A DNA stretch of 64,000 nt from Acidobacteriota bacterium (lineage in GTDB: Bacteria; Acidobacteriota; Terriglobia; Bryobacterales; Bryobacteraceae), in contig JAFKEE010000044.1 of assembly GCA_017307505.1 (NCBI GenBank), forward strand, positions 47,081 through 111,080, given 5' to 3'. Below the pieces are notes generated by a model. It ran no database searches. It was not told the origin of the DNA and saw only the letters and a program-made list of their open reading frames with translations. The position numbers were made by a program, and so were the translations under genes. The number at the start of each line of letters is the position of its first letter. The first letter of the stretch is position 1. Shown in pieces: positions 1-9,900 of this stretch.

Positions 1-2570
1 GACGCCGCATCGGCCGGCTGAACCGCGATGCGGCCCGATGCGATCTCGAGGATACTCTGCCCGGCCGCCTGCACCGCCTGAGTCATGAGGGACTCCACCT
101 GCTCGCGCTGGGTGAACTCCTCATAAATGGTGTCACCCCGCAGACCGACATAGACGAACGCCAGCGGCTCCAACCCCTCGCCCTTCACGGCCGCCAGATA
201 GAGGCCCCCCTGCACGGTCAAGCCGGCTTCCAGTTGCTCGAGCCGGCGTTTGATGCCGGATTGCCCCGAGTATTTGAAGTCGTAGACGATCGACTCGCCT
301 GACGCGGATGTGTCGACGCGGTCAGCGCGTCCGGCCACGGGCACACCCTCAATCTGCAGCCGCAATGGCCGTTCTGTCTCCACCTTCCAGCCCGGCAGCA
401 CCCGGGCGTTCTGTTCGTAGAAACGCAGGCTCCGCTCAATCAGCAGCCGCGCCAGTTCCACGCGGTGGGAGGCGGGAATCCGGCGCTGGACGAGCATCCT
501 CGACCAATGCCTCTCGAGCAATTCCTCCAGTCCACCCAGCCCCCGGTGCCAATCAGAGATCACGGCATGGATCACGATGCCCTGCGCCACGAAATCCAGC
601 CGCTCGTGGGGCAGCGGCGGCATCGGCTGCAGGTCCAGGGTCTTCCCGGCAAAGAACTGGAAAGGGCACTGCAGGTAACTTTCGATCGCCGTGGGGCGGT
701 GCTGCCGGTGCCTGGCCCGGACATAAGCCAAGGCGGGCTCGGACTGCAGCGATGGGCGCGGCGGCGGCGGCACGATCCGTGTAGGAGTCACGCGCAATCC
801 GCGCGCTTCCCGCGGCTCCTGCTGGATCGAATCCAAGGCAAAGGAGCGCAGCGTCGGGCGGCCCTCGGGATCCTTCGTGGGCCACGAGATTACCAGGTTC
901 TCAGAGGCCCGCGTCAGGGCGAACCGGAAGAGAAATGCCTCTTCCTCCTGTTTGTCCGCCCGGTTTGATACCGGCACCCCGTTGGTTCGCAGTTTGAACC
1001 GCGTCTCCTCCGAGAGCACCGGATCCGGAGCCGCCTTCCTTGGAAAATCGCCCTCCAGCAGGCCGCACAGGAACACCACGGGCAGTTCCCACTGACGTGC
1101 CTCATGCACATCCAGCAGATGGACAGCTTCACGGCGCGGATCGGCCACACGCAGCGAAGTTTCCTTCAGCGCCTCCTGGGCATGGCGCCAGAATCCCTCC
1201 AGCAGCATCGGCTCCGGCCCCAGCAGGCTGGCCAGCTCCGCCAGAGTGGAGTTCATCGTCCGCAGCGCCGCGGCCCGCGCACGGAAGATCTGCAGTGCCG
1301 CCGGGTCTCCTCCCGGCTCCGGTGGCGCGATGAGAGAAGCGAGACCGGAGATGCGCTGGGCCCACTCCGCCGCGGCAGCGGGCGTGCTGTTCCACGAGGT
1401 CATTTCTTCCAGAGCCGGCAGCCAGCGCGGGGGCAACGAGATCCTGCCGGCCAGTTCCTTCACGCCGGAGCCAGGCAGCGCTTCTCGCACCTCCAGCTCC
1501 AGCAGATCAGCGGCAGGCTCCTGCCCGGAGAGGGTCACGGCCGAGCGCAATGCCTGGGCCGTGCGCCGCCACTCCCATCCGCTCTGCAACGCATCGATCA
1601 GCAGGGCGATGAAGCGGCAGACCGGATGCGCGGCCAGCGGGCTGACAAAGTACGAACGAGCCGGGATCCCCAGCCGGGCGAAGGTCGTCTCGAACAACGG
1701 CAGGTAAGGATGCGCGGAGCGCAGCACCACGCCCATCTCACGCCAAGGTCGTCCCCCGGCATGCAACGCCAGCATGCGCAGGGCAACCTCTTCTACCTCC
1801 CTCTCCCTGCTCGACGCCGCCACCAGCGTGGTCTCGGGAGTCGCCCGGACGGGCGAGAACCGTTGCTCCCGCAGGCCCATCTGTCGCAGGGCATCGCGGG
1901 AAGGCGCCGCTCCCGTCCATTCCGGCAAGGCGACAGTCAGGTCCGCATGCTGTTTCAGTGCCCGCATCAGCTCGATCTCTGAGCGGGTGAAGGAGAAAAA
2001 CCCGTCAAAGTAGACGAACCGGACCGGACCCAGGCCCCGCTCCCGGATATCCCGCGCCACCAAGGCCAGTTGCTGCGCCCGAAAGACCATCGACTGCGCG
2101 GCAAGCCGCTCTTCCAACCGTTCGTATACCTGCTGCAAACCGGCGGAGAACGGGCCGGAGTGCACACCGAGGCCCCGCAGCGCCGCCCATTGGAGGGAAT
2201 CGCAGCCGGCGTTCGCCAGATCCTCCAGGGACCGCGCCAGTGCGGAGGCGAAGCCGGGGCTGCCGGCCAGAGCCGAAAATGCGCGAATCTGCCCTTCCGC
2301 CAGGATCTGCCGGAGAAACAAGGTGAGCGCCGTGGAGGAGGCCAGCCTCTGTGCAGGCTTCAGACTGTCCACAAAGCCAGCAATGGTGGTGACGGTGGAA
2401 CCGCGCACCACCAACCCCTCGCGGGCGAGCGAATTGCGCAGATGCTCGGCCATCGTGGCCGTGGGCACGATCAGGCGGAAGTTCGCGCCACCCGCGCGCA
2501 GGTGCCGGCGCACCTCCTGCAAAATGGCCGTTGTTTTTCCCGAGCCCGGTTCACCGAGCAGAAGCCGCAT
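1..2570 (-). CDS. AddB-like helicase/PD-(D/E)XK exonuclease (3' end outside window)
   Basis: An uninterrupted minus-strand frame of 856 codons starts at ATG 2570 and is still open at the left edge, so the C-terminus is missing. Residues 1-20 carry a Walker A motif (GEPGSGKTT). Around residue 500 a helicase-like stretch reads LLDVHEARQWELPVVF. The last 200 residues hold a RecB-type nuclease: TAIESYLQCPFQFF (a Cys of the type used by AddB iron-sulfur nucleases), IVIHAVISDWHRG (motif I His), GRADRVD (motif II Asp) and VYDFKYSG (motif III D-x-K). This order matches AddB and related PD-(D/E)XK exonucleases that process double-strand breaks together with an AddA/UvrD-type helicase. The partner is probably beyond the left edge. 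AddB proper often has a degenerate helicase, and I could not confirm all helicase motifs. Family is well supported; AddB versus a paralogue is not settled. Confidence 0.85.
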   Translation of the reverse strand, partial: MRLLLGEPGSGKTTAILQEVRRHLRAGGANFRLIVPTATMAEHLRNSLAREGLVVRGSTVTTIAGFVDSLKPAQRLASSTALTLFLRQILAEGQIRAFSALAGSPGFASALARSLEDLANAGCDSLQWAALRGLGVHSGPFSAGLQQVYERLEERLAAQSMVFRAQQLALVARDIRERGLGPVRFVYFDGFFSFTRSEIELMRALKQHADLTVALPEWTGAAPSRDALRQMGLREQRFSPVRATPETTLVAASSREREVEEVALRMLALHAGGRPWREMGVVLRSAHPYLPLFETTFARLGIPARSYFVSPLAAHPVCRFIALLIDALQSGWEWRRTAQALRSAVTLSGQEPAADLLELEVREALPGSGVKELAGRISLPPRWLPALEEMTSWNSTPAAAAEWAQRISGLASLIAPPEPGGDPAALQIFRARAAALRTMNSTLAELASLLGPEPMLLEGFWRHAQEALKETSLRVADPRREAVHLLDVHEARQWELPVVFLCGLLEGDFPRKAAPDPVLSEETRFKLRTNGVPVSNRADKQEEEAFLFRFALTRASENLVISWPTKDPEGRPTLRSFALDSIQQEPREARGLRVTPTRIVPPPPRPSLQSEPALAYVRARHRQHRPTAIESYLQCPFQFFAGKTLDLQPMPPLPHERLDFVAQGIVIHAVISDWHRGLGGLEELLERHWSRMLVQRRIPASHRVELARLLIERSLRFYEQNARVLPGWKVETERPLRLQIEGVPVAGRADRVDTSASGESIVYDFKYSGQSGIKRRLEQLEAGLTVQGGLYLAAVKGEGLEPLAFVYVGLRGDTIYEEFTQREQVESLMTQAVQAAGQSILEIASGRIAVQPADAA

Positions 2571-2606
2571 GGTCACAGCGTAGCGCGCCGCCGGACCCGG
2601 ACGGGC

Positions 2607-3263
2607 TCAAGCCTTCCTGAGTTCCAGGCGGAAAGTCCGGAACTGCCCGGGCGTCTCCACTGCCGCGAGGATCTGGAACCCCGCGCCCTCGGCCAGCGAA
2701 AGGTAGTAGGGCAAATCCAGCCGCACCTGCGGCCACAATGTGCCGTAGCCGGTTTTGACTACCTCCTGCGGCAGATGAAACTCGAAATAGAACACGGGCC
2801 CCTTCGTGCCCTGCTCCATCCCTGGATCCGTCAAAATTGGGATCACCGCGTCCCAGATCAGCCAGCGTCCGCCGGATTTCAGCACCCGTGCCGTCTCCGC
2901 AAACACCTTCTTCTGCACCTCCGGCTGCATGTACATCAGGGAGAAGAATGCCGTGGCCGTGGCAAACTGAGCGTCCAGAAACTTCATGTCGGTCGCATCC
3001 ATGACGATCTTCAAAGGCCCCGCGGGGGACTCCATCAGCTCATTCTTGTAGAGATCGATCGCCACTACCTGGCTGGGCTTCATCCGGCCAATGATGCCTT
3101 CCCCGCCGCCACCGATGTCGAGGACATGGCCCTCGGCCTCGAAGTTGGCCACCGTCAGGGGCTGGCGCTCGAACCGGTGCATCTTCGGCCGTGCCTGGGT
3201 TTGCGCGGCGGCTCCGCCTAAGCCGGCGAGGCTCATCAGGAATCCTGTGCGTGTCAGTTGCAT
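2607..3263 (-). CDS. Exported class I SAM-dependent methyltransferase
   Basis: This 218-residue protein has the methyltransferase SAM-binding glycine loop (LDIGGGGEGIIG, about residues 49-60), an acidic residue at the end of strand 2 (AIDLY) and the conserved RVLKSGGRWLIWD segment of strand 4/5. The first 20 residues (RTGFLMSLAGLGGAAAQ) look like a signal peptide, and the conserved fold begins only after residue 40. The substrate cannot be predicted. It lies 36 bp downstream of the AddB-like gene start on the same strand and just after lptFG, so it could be transcribed with either. Export of a SAM-dependent enzyme would be odd, because SAM is not expected in the periplasm; the N-terminus may instead act as a membrane anchor. 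Confidence 0.75.
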   Translation of the reverse strand: MQLTRTGFLMSLAGLGGAAAQTQARPKMHRFERQPLTVANFEAEGHVLDIGGGGEGIIGRMKPSQVVAIDLYKNELMESPAGPLKIVMDATDMKFLDAQFATATAFFSLMYMQPEVQKKVFAETARVLKSGGRWLIWDAVIPILTDPGMEQGTKGPVFYFEFHLPQEVVKTGYGTLWPQVRLDLPYYLSLAEGAGFQILAAVETPGQFRTFRLELRKA

Positions 3264-3317
3264 GATTCGAGATACGAAGATCCGAAATCATGTGTTCCGC
3301 GAGAATGGACCGGCAGG

Positions 3318-5651
3318 CTAGGTCTTCATGCGGGTCATCAGGTAGACCCCGGCAAGCGCGAAGCCCGCATCGGGGGACCACGCCGCAATCTCGGGCGGCA
3401 GTTGCCCCACATTGCCCAGTTGCTCGAAGAAGTAGGACATCGCGAAATAGGCAATCGCGACCCCGATCGAGATGCCCACCCCCGTCATCGCACCCCGGTT
3501 GCCCGTCAGGAAGGCGAACGGAACACTGAGCAGCGCCATAACCAGCGCGAACAGCGGCACACTGAATTTCTTGTGGTACTGGACCTGCAGAGGAGTCGTA
3601 TTGAACCCCGACTGCTGCAGCTCTTTGATGTAGCCAAGCAACTGCCGGTAGTTCATCTGCTTGTAGGTTTTGACTTCCTTCAGGAACCACGACGGCGACT
3701 CGTCGAGCTCAGTGAATGTCGCCGTGCCGCCCTGGAAGTTGCGGTAAGTATCCTCGCGCGGCCGCACATCGCGGACCCACCCGTTCTGGAAGATCCAGGT
3801 GTTCAGCGACGGCTCCCACAAGGCGCGCTCGGCGTAAATGTGGCGCCGCAGCCGGAACGAAGCCGGGTCCAGCTCATACACACTCACACCGCCAAGCACG
3901 TGCTCGTTCTCGTTCAGGTACTTGTAGTAGTAGATCCGCGACGAGTGCCCGAAAATCCACTTGCGGTTCGGGCTCAGGTAAGTCTGCACCGGCTTACCCT
4001 TGATGTGATTCCGCAGCATGTCCTGGATCAGGTTCGCGTTCGTCACCACGTAATGATCGAAGGCGAACAGGACACCCGAAAGCGACAGGCAGGCCACCAG
4101 CACGGGAGCGGCCAGGCGGTACAGGCTGACGCCGCACGCCTTCAATGCCGTGATCTCGTTCGCCTTCGCCATGACGCCAAACGTCACCAGCACGGCGAAC
4201 AGCACGCTCACCGGCGCCGCGTCGTACAACAGCTTCGGCGCCAGGAAGAACAGATACCGGAAGAGTTCGGAGATGGCAATGTTGTTCTTGAAAACGTCGC
4301 CCAGCAGTTCAAAGAAATTGAAGATCTCCGTGAGCATCACGAAGCAGAACAGCAGCATCGCGAAGTAGAACAGGAAGTTGCTGACGACGTAGGTGTCGAT
4401 CACCTGGGGCAGCAGAAACAGCCGCGTCGTCGAGCGCGGTCCGGAGCGCCCCGCCCCCTTTCCCGGCCCCTCTCTCAGCGACGCCAGCGCCTGAAACCGA
4501 TCGACCACAAACCCTCGGATCGACTCAAAGACATCCTTGTCGCCGGGCCGTTCCAACCGCATCAACAGCACGAACGCCGCCACCGCAAAGAGCGCATTCG
4601 GGGTCCAGACGGCAACTTCGGCCGGCATCTTTCCTTCGCGCGCCAGACTGATGAGAGAAACCAGCATCGTGAAGTAGAAGAAGGCAAACACGACCGTGAT
4701 TACGAACGCGGCCGACTTGCCGCCCTTGCGCGACGACACGCCCAGCGGGATCCCGGTGAGCGCCAGCAGGACGCACGCCAGCGGCAGGGCCAGGCGCTGG
4801 TGGAATTCGATGCGCGCTTCCAACGACTTCTTCGTCTCTCCCATCAGTTCGAGCGTCGGCGTGGCCGTGTAATTCTTCGCCTTCACCTCGCCGCGCTCCC
4901 GCGCCTCCAAGGCCTGCTCCCCCGTCGGGAAGCCAACCTTGTAGTAGTCCTGCGGGTCCTTGGCCGCCTCATAGGTGGAGCCGTTGCGCAGCGAAAGCTG
5001 CAGGCGGTTGCCCACCTTGTCCGGCACGACCAGCGCCTCAGAAGCGATGGTAAGCACCGGACCTTCCCCGCGCTCCTGTCCGCTGTTGTTCTTTCTCTCC
5101 GCCGGCGGAGTGAGGTCCGCCATGAACAGATTCCGCCAGTGCACCGGCTGCCCGGTCAGCACATCCCCGACATAGAGAATCTTGTTCGGGAACGACTCAT
5201 CGAAGACCCGCGGCTGAATCTCGGCCGTCAACTGCGCCGCGCCCATCTGGTTGATCACCCGGATCATTTCGGCCTGGCACCACGGAGTCAGTTGCAGGGA
5301 GCAGTATCCGGTGAAACTCATGGCCAGCAGGGCGAAAGCAGTCACCGGCAGCGTCACCCTCCGGGCCGGGACGCCCGCCGCGCGCAGCGCCGTGATCTCC
5401 CCGTCGCTCGACATCCGGGAAAGCCCGATGAGGGTGCCCACCAGTACGCCCAGCGGAATGGTGAGCGGCATCGTCGCCGGCAGCAACAGGAGAAAAAGAT
5501 AGCCAACCGTTTCCGGCGAGGTGGTCGACGAGACCAGGATCGTGAAGAGCTGCCCGGCTTTCTGCAGGAATAGAACGAAGATGAACATCAAGGCGCCCAG
5601 GAGAGCGCTGGACGCTATTTCGCGGAAGATCGTACGTGAGAGAATGCCCAT
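3318..5651 (-). CDS. LptF-LptG fused LPS export permease
   Basis: This 777-residue inner-membrane protein contains two complete YjgP/YjgQ-family permease units in tandem. Unit 1 (about residues 1-390) starts with RTIFREIASSALLGALMF and contains GEITALRAAGV. Unit 2 (about 415-777) starts at VIDTYVVSNFLFYF and contains NEITALKACGV. Each unit has the family layout of three helices, a periplasmic beta-jellyroll and three more helices. A basic, glycine/proline-rich linker (about 390-412) joins them. In E. coli LptF and LptG are separate proteins that form the LptB2FG transporter moving LPS to the periplasmic bridge. Here both halves of the channel are one chain, which fixes a 1:1 ratio. LptB, LptC and LptA genes are not in the window. 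The start ATG at 5651 precedes the first helix directly. Confidence 0.9.
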   Translation of the reverse strand: MGILSRTIFREIASSALLGALMFIFVLFLQKAGQLFTILVSSTTSPETVGYLFLLLLPATMPLTIPLGVLVGTLIGLSRMSSDGEITALRAAGVPARRVTLPVTAFALLAMSFTGYCSLQLTPWCQAEMIRVINQMGAAQLTAEIQPRVFDESFPNKILYVGDVLTGQPVHWRNLFMADLTPPAERKNNSGQERGEGPVLTIASEALVVPDKVGNRLQLSLRNGSTYEAAKDPQDYYKVGFPTGEQALEARERGEVKAKNYTATPTLELMGETKKSLEARIEFHQRLALPLACVLLALTGIPLGVSSRKGGKSAAFVITVVFAFFYFTMLVSLISLAREGKMPAEVAVWTPNALFAVAAFVLLMRLERPGDKDVFESIRGFVVDRFQALASLREGPGKGAGRSGPRSTTRLFLLPQVIDTYVVSNFLFYFAMLLFCFVMLTEIFNFFELLGDVFKNNIAISELFRYLFFLAPKLLYDAAPVSVLFAVLVTFGVMAKANEITALKACGVSLYRLAAPVLVACLSLSGVLFAFDHYVVTNANLIQDMLRNHIKGKPVQTYLSPNRKWIFGHSSRIYYYKYLNENEHVLGGVSVYELDPASFRLRRHIYAERALWEPSLNTWIFQNGWVRDVRPREDTYRNFQGGTATFTELDESPSWFLKEVKTYKQMNYRQLLGYIKELQQSGFNTTPLQVQYHKKFSVPLFALVMALLSVPFAFLTGNRGAMTGVGISIGVAIAYFAMSYFFEQLGNVGQLPPEIAAWSPDAGFALAGVYLMTRMKT

Positions 5652-5763
5652 GCCAGACGAAGGCGCTTACTATTTGAGCTTAGCTGGAACGGCCACCCTT
5701 CTGGAAGAGCCCGTCCGCCCGCTTCCGTTGGCACGCAGGGTGGAGTCAAGATAGGACTCAGAC

Positions 5764-6744
5764 ATGCAATACAACAGACTCGGCAATACTGGACTCAAAG
5801 TCTCGCGCATCTGCCTCGGCTGTATGAGCTTCGGCGATGCAACCAAAGGCTGGCATCCCTGGGTGGTCAACGAGGAAGAGGGCCGCGCGCTCATCCGACA
5901 GTCGCTGGATGCCGGCATCAATTTCTTCGACACAGCCAACATCTACGCCGCCGGAAGCAGCGAAGAGTTTCTCGGCCGCGCGGTCAGGGATTTCGCCCGC
6001 CGCGAGGAACTCGTCATCGCCACCAAAGTCCACGGCAAGGTGCGGGACGAACCCAATGGCCAAGGCCTATCCCGTAAGGCCATCTTCGGCGAAATCGACG
6101 CCAGCCTGAAACGCCTTGGCACCGACTATGTCGACCTCTACCAGATCCATCGCTGGGACGACACGACCCCGATCGAGGAGACCATGGAAGCTCTCCATGA
6201 TGTCGTCAAGTCCGGCAAAGCCCGCTACATCGGAGCCTCCACCATGCGCACCTGGCAGTTCGCCAAGGCGCTGCATGCCGCGGATCTGCATGGCTGGACC
6301 CGCTTTGTCAGCATGCAGCCGCAGGTCAACCTCGTCTACCGCGAGGAGGAACGCGAACTTCTCCCCCTGTGCGCCGCCGACGGAATCGGAGTCATTCCCT
6401 GGAGCCCCCTGGCCCGCGGCCGCCTGGCTCGCCCGTGGGCGGAACGCAGCGACACCAAACGCGGCCAATCCGACCCGATCTCCCAACGCCTCTACAGCCG
6501 CACCGAGGCGGCCGACCAGGCCGTCGTCGAGCGTCTGACCGAGGTCTCGGCCTCGAAGAGCCTGCCCCAGGCCCAGGTCGCACTGGCCTGGCTGCTGCAC
6601 AAACCCGTAGTCTCTTCCGTCATCGTGGGCGCAACCAAACCGCACCATTTGACCGACGCCATCGCCGCCCTCAACGTGGCTTTGACTCTGGAAGACATCG
6701 CGGCACTCGAGGAGCCCTACCAGCCCCACGACTGGGTTCTCTAG
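5764..6744 (+). CDS. Aldo/keto reductase
   Basis: This 326-residue protein is a full-length TIM-barrel NADP-dependent oxidoreductase of the aldo/keto reductase family (YajO/YghZ-like branch). The catalytic tetrad is visible: Asp in FFDTANIY, Tyr in the same segment, Lys in VIATKVHG and His in LYQIHRWDD. The C-terminal cofactor segment is also normal (SSVIVGATKPHHL). It is probably cytosolic and reduces aldehydes or ketones; the natural substrate is unknown. It is divergent from lptFG with a gap of about 110 bp. The TAG stop at 6742 is followed in the same frame by the remnant of an unrelated permease. Confidence 0.92.
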   Translation: MQYNRLGNTGLKVSRICLGCMSFGDATKGWHPWVVNEEEGRALIRQSLDAGINFFDTANIYAAGSSEEFLGRAVRDFARREELVIATKVHGKVRDEPNGQGLSRKAIFGEIDASLKRLGTDYVDLYQIHRWDDTTPIEETMEALHDVVKSGKARYIGASTMRTWQFAKALHAADLHGWTRFVSMQPQVNLVYREEERELLPLCAADGIGVIPWSPLARGRLARPWAERSDTKRGQSDPISQRLYSRTEAADQAVVERLTEVSASKSLPQAQVALAWLLHKPVVSSVIVGATKPHHLTDAIAALNVALTLEDIAALEEPYQPHDWVL

Positions 6745-6747
6745 CGC

Positions 6748-6984
6748 GATCGGCCCGGCGTCGCCATCCGGCTCATCGCCTGGGGCTCGCTCATCGGCCT
6801 CACCGTCGCCGTCTTCGTAACCAGGCCACTCACCATGTTCCTGGTTCCGGGACTGCGTCCCAGCGATCCACTCACCTATCTCTCGGTCGTTGTCGTGCTG
6901 GCCGCCACAGGGATTCTCGCCACGCTCGAACCCCTCCGGCGCGCGCTCACCATCGACCCAGCCACTTCCCTGCGGTATGAGTGA
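6748..6984 (+). pseudogene. C-terminal remnant of an ADOP/FtsX-type ABC permease
   Basis: Reading directly after the aldo/keto reductase stop, in the same frame, gives about 78 residues ending in TSLRYE and a stop. The segments GVAIRLIAWGSLIGLTVAVF, LRPSDPLTYLSVVVVLAA and LEPLRRALTIDPATSLRYE match the last two helices and the signature tail of acidobacterial ADOP permeases. The intact example at 26530-28968 ends the same way (ARRAAKVDPMTALRYE). There is no start codon or N-terminal part, so this is a decayed fragment left after deletion of an 800-residue gene. It is too short to function as a permease. Confidence 0.8.
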
Positions 6985-6987
6985 GCC

Positions 6988-9900
6988 CTACAGTCCACGG
7001 CCGCGCAATTGATAGAACAGCACCGGCGTCACCAGCAGAGAGAGGACCATCGACACGGTGACGCCGCCAATCACCGCGATGGCCAGCGGCTGCAGCATCT
7101 GCGCGCCTGAGCCAACGCCGAGCGCCAGAGGCAGCATGCCGAAGATCGTCGCCAGGGCGGTCATCAGAATCGGCCGCAATCGCCGCCGTCCTGCATGGAA
7201 TATCGCATCCTTCAATGCGAAGCCGCGCGCCGTGAACTCCTGCTCCGCATCGAGCATCAGGATGCCGTTCTTGTGCACGATGCCGACCACCATAATTGCG
7301 CCCATGAACGAACTGATGTTCAGCGTCGTCTTCGTCATGAACAATGCCAGCATCGCGCCAAACCCGCAGAGAATCGTCGCCGCCAGGATCGCGATGGGGT
7401 GAGAAAAGGATCGAAATTCAAAGACCAGGATGATGAAGATCAGCAGGATCGACGCCATCAGCACTTGCGTCAGGCCCAGAAAGGATTCCTGCTGGATCTT
7501 GTACAACCCGCCATACTCAATGTCCGTCCCGGCCGGCAGCGCAATCTCCTTCGGCAGCCGCCGCTGGATCTCGTCCATGGCCGACCCCAGATCCCGCCCC
7601 TCCAATCGCGCTGTCACGGCGGAGAGGTTGCGCAGGTTCTCGCGCAGAATCTCGTATGTGGCCTCTTCCGTCTCTATATGCGCAATGGAAGCCAGCGGCA
7701 CCGTCTGACCGGTCGGCGACGTCAACAGCAACGATTCCAGCTTCTCCGTCGACGACCGGTCCTTCAAGGGATACCGCACGCGAATCCCAATCAGCCGGTC
7801 GCCGCGGATCATATTCGACGCCAGTGTTCCATCCAGAATCGCCTCTTCCAGATCCGCCACATCCTGTACTTTGAAGCCCGCGCGCTGCGCCTTTTCCAGA
7901 TCCACCCGGAAGTTCACCGCCGGCCCAATCGGCACTGTGCGATTGACGATATCAACGACACCTTTCACCTTCGGCAGCCACTCTTCCACCCGCTTGGCGA
8001 TGTCTTTATAGACCTTATCGTCGTCGTGGTGGATCTTGATCTCGATGGGCTGGGGCGACCACGCCAGGTCACCCACGAGGTCCTCCAGAATATGGGGGAA
8101 CTCCACCTCGATCACCGGTTCGGCCGTCGTGATCTTGCGCCGCAGCTCGCTGGTGACCTCTTCCAGGGACCGCTTCCGGTCTTTCTTCAGCCGGATCAGG
8201 AAATCGCCGGTATTCGGCTCAGCGATCGCCAGCGCCAGGCGCGCGCCGGTGCGTCTCGAATAACTCTCGATCTCCGGTGTCTCCCGCAGAAACTTCTCAA
8301 TGTGGAGCAGCATGCGGTCGCTTTCCTGCAGCGACGTACCCGGCGGCGTGATGTAGTCCAACACAAACGCGCCTTCGTCCATCTCCGGCAGGAAACCCGA
8401 GCCCAACTGATAATAGAGGCCGACCGTTCCCGCCAGCACGGCCACCGCGGCCAGCATTACGATGCCGCCGTGCTCCAATGCCCAGTGCAGCGAGGCTTCA
8501 TACCGCACGGTGAGCCAGCGCAGCCATCGCCCCTCGCCCACCTGTTCGGCCTGTTCCTGGTCCGCAACCGCCTCGTCTTCCCGTTGCTTGAACAGCCATG
8601 TCGCCAACACAGGCGTAAAGAAGATTGCGATGAATAGCGAGGCCAGCAGTGCGGTCACCATCGTCATGGCCAGCGCCCGGAAGAACACCGCCGTGATCCC
8701 GCCCAGAAACACGAGCGGCAGGAACACCATGATCGGCGTCAGCGTCGATCCGATCAGCGCCGGGGTCAGCTCCTCAATCGCGCTCCGCGCCGCCGCCGCG
8801 GGCGCCAGCCCCATCGACAGGTGCACGATGATGTTCTCCACCATCACAATCGCGTCGTCGATCACCACGCCGATGCACGCCGCAAGACCACCCAGAGTCA
8901 TCAGGTTGAAGCTCATGTGGAATAGCCGCATGCAGACGATGGCGATCAGCACCGCGATGGGGATCACAATGGACGCCACCAGCGTCGTCCGCCAGCTCTT
9001 CAGGAACCCCACCAGCACCGCGACCGAGAGCGCGAGGCCAATCAGAATGCTCTCCACCACACCGCTGATCGAATCCCGCACCAGCAGCGACTGGTCGTAG
9101 AACGTGTTCACCTGGATATCCGGCGGCAGCGTCTTGCGAATGCTGGCAAACTCGCGCTTCACCGAATCCGCAATCTCCACCGCGTTCCCGTCCGGCTGCT
9201 GCAGCACGTTGATCAGCACGGCCGGCCGCCCATCGGCGGTCACGATGTTATAGACAGGGCGCTCGCTCAGGACGACATTGGCGATGTTCTTCACGGTCAC
9301 GGGAGTGCCGCGCACAATATCCACCACCGTGTCCTCAATCTGTTCCTTCGACCGCAACAGGCCCGTCACCGTCGTCAGGTAAAGGTGGTAATTCTCCTGC
9401 AGCATGCCCGCCGCGGTGATGATGTTCGAAGCACGGATCGCGTCGGTCACCTTCGTCAGCGGCATGTTGTAGCTGTTCAGCTTCTGCGGATCCACCAGGA
9501 TGTGATATTCGGGCGGCCGGCCGCCGACGATGCGCGCCTCCGCCACGCCCGGCAGGTTGTACAGCCTCGGCGCCAGGTTGTAGTACGCCAGATCCCACAG
9601 CTCCGCCTGGGACCGCGAAGGCGACGTGATGCTGTACCCCAGCATCGGAAACACCGAAAACGTCAGTCTGTTGATGTAGAACCGGCAGCCGGGCGGCAGC
9701 GATGGCGTGATCTGCGCAATGCGCCCCTGCACCAGGTGGAGTGCATTCAGGATGTCCACATCCCAGCCAAAGAACACGCTGATCTCAGTAGACCCGCGCG
9801 CCGTCGTGGATCGGATTGTCGAAATACCCGGGACGATGCGCACGGCTTCTTCGATCGGCCGCGTCACGGTGAGCATCTGCACATCCACCGGAGCAATCCC

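Noticed and set aside
3258..5573. 771-codon plus-strand open frame rich in Arg, His and Gln
   Set aside because: It is antisense to lptFG. Its composition is the typical reverse-strand shadow of a high-GC gene, and it has no domain or signal sequence.
6369..6980. 203-codon plus-strand open frame overlapping the aldo/keto reductase end
   Set aside because: Out-of-frame Arg/Pro/His-rich shadow; the meaningful frame here is the ADOP permease remnant.
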